64,000 bases of DNA from Ascidia mentula (Eukaryota > Chordata > Ascidiacea > Phlebobranchia > Ascidiidae). The position numbers and the translations under genes are program-made. The stretch lies in assembly GCA_947561715.1 (NCBI GenBank), contig OX387198.1, forward strand, positions 19,285,645 to 19,349,644, written 5' to 3'. Positions 62,915-64,000 of the stretch are shown here, piece after piece (within the stretch, counting starts at the first letter, position 1; every line of letters starts with the position of its first letter). The notes below the pieces were generated by a model. That model made no database searches. It was not told where the DNA came from and was given only the letters and a program-made list of their open reading frames with translations.

Positions 62915-63786
62915 ATGAAGTCGTTATTTACATTTTCGTTCTTTCTGTTGATTTGTTTTGTGTCGTGTGAAGAAAAATTGCGGATTGGAATCAAACAAAG
63001 GGCTAAAGATTGCGTTAAGAAATCGAAGGGGGGAGATATATTGGAAATGCATTACACTGTACGGTTACTATTGTGGGCATTGTGCCAACCAACACTAATC
63101 CTCATCTAAACTACAATTTTATGATCGGAGTCTGCGGACAATTATTAACAAAATTTGTGTTTCAATTATGATGTACATGTCACAAAAATTCTCACAGAAA
63201 CTTTTTATTGTCTTAGGGAACTTTGAAAGAAGACGGCAGTGAGTTTGACAGCAGCATCGGACGTGGAACTCCATTTAAATTTACTCTAGGAACTGGACAA
63301 GTTATAAAAGGATGGGATCAAGGACTTTTAAAGTAAAAATTGGTTTTCTACAATTTTCAGATGACTTTTACTTCTTGACATAAACATAGGAAAAAAACCA
63401 CCAATAATATAATGAGCTCGGGTTGGCCATCAATTAGAAATTACACTCACAAATTTATTTTTATTTTTTTAATGATGTGCAAAGTTACACAAGGATACTC
63501 CATAGTTTTCAAAGTGTTAATAATTTATGTGTCATGACTACATGCTGGTTTATGTATATAAGGAACTAACAAGTGATGTTTTCAGCATGTGCATTGGAGA
63601 AAAAAGAAAACTAACCATTCCACCTCACCTTGGTTAGTATAAATTTATTGTTTCCATAAAGTTTAAAAAAGTAAACTATTTTTTGTAGGTTATGGAGAGA
63701 GAGGGGCTCCACCTAAAATACCCCCCCAAGCTACGCTGGTGTTTGAAGTTGAATTGCTCAACATAGAGAGAAAGGAAGAGTTATAA
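62915..63786 (+). CDS. FKBP2: ER-luminal FK506-binding protein 2 (FKBP13)
   Basis: Four exons join in phase: 62915-63058, 63217-63332, 63586-63632 and 63689-63786, giving 134 residues (human 142). A signal peptide ([18 protein letters not shown]) is followed by the FKBP peptidyl-prolyl isomerase fold: [59 protein letters not shown] and [19 protein letters not shown]. The active-site residues typical of the family (Tyr, Phe-Asp-Ser, Val-Ile, Trp) are present. The C-terminus KEEL resembles the RTEL/KDEL-type ER retention tail. The protein speeds proline isomerisation in secretory folding and is bound by FK506/rapamycin in vertebrates. The gene is divergent from IARS2. Confidence 0.95.
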
Positions 63787-64000
63787 ACATTCTGTTGACC
63801 ACTCACCACTGATTGCTTCACAGGGTTTTGTGTGTTTCTGATCTAGAACATTTAATTCGAACATGAGATTAGGAAAAAATTTAAATATACGCCTTTTTTT
63901 GCTTTTCATGACAGATTATTAAATAAGTCTAAAAGTGAGAAGTTGTAATTTAAGTTTTTTGGTGACAAATATATTCCTTGCATTGTTTAGAAATTGTAAC

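Overview
The window looks like a piece of a compact, AT-rich metazoan nuclear genome. A tunicate, probably a Ciona-like ascidian, fits best: host genes are packed closely, introns are often short, several full-length genes have intronless coding regions, and the gene set is animal (BANF1, FKBP2, IARS2, NOP56, LPCAT2, C-type lectins). The species is an inference; no marker names it.

Positions 1-22,000 are almost entirely mobile DNA. In order they hold: a P-element-like transposon with ~200 bp terminal inverted repeats and a THAP-type transposase (206-5515), itself carrying a tRNA-SINE-like insertion; a LINE fragment with ORF1 and endonuclease but no reverse transcriptase (5920-7530); a Mutator-like coding region with MULE transposase, SWIM finger, Ulp1-type protease and PHD-like finger (8523-11330); a sharply bounded 5,161 bp element (11379-16539) with ~75 bp inverted repeats and a 6-bp target duplication GTTTAC, coding for an IS3-like DDE integrase and, convergently, a HECT-type ubiquitin ligase; a hAT/ZBED transposase relic (17600-19483); and small MITE-like palindromes.

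Positions 22,600-39,000 carry two tandem intronless lysophosphatidylcholine acyltransferase genes (minus), a four-exon type II membrane C-type lectin (minus, spliced here from the sequence), an LTR-like region, NOP56 (plus, intronless coding region with a lysine-rich tail) and an intronless chitin-binding/C-type-lectin/trypsin protease (minus).

Positions 39,000-64,000 carry a TATA promoter with a tiny first exon, a 39-bp satellite, BANF1 (two exons, 89 aa), a small cysteine-rich secreted protein, a long WDR97/WDR87-like WD40 gene (44,027-55,639), mitochondrial isoleucyl-tRNA synthetase IARS2 (14 exons, 55,949-61,864) and FKBP2 (four exons, plus). One WD40-gene intron consists almost wholly of a 72/76-bp tandem array whose unit resembles an intron piece, and one IARS2 intron holds a near-perfect 131-bp inverted repeat next to a splice donor.

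The host genes are unrelated housekeeping and surface/secreted functions and do not form one pathway. The most unusual feature is the transposon with a ubiquitin-ligase cargo lying 48 bp from a Mutator-like element with a ubiquitin-like-protein protease.
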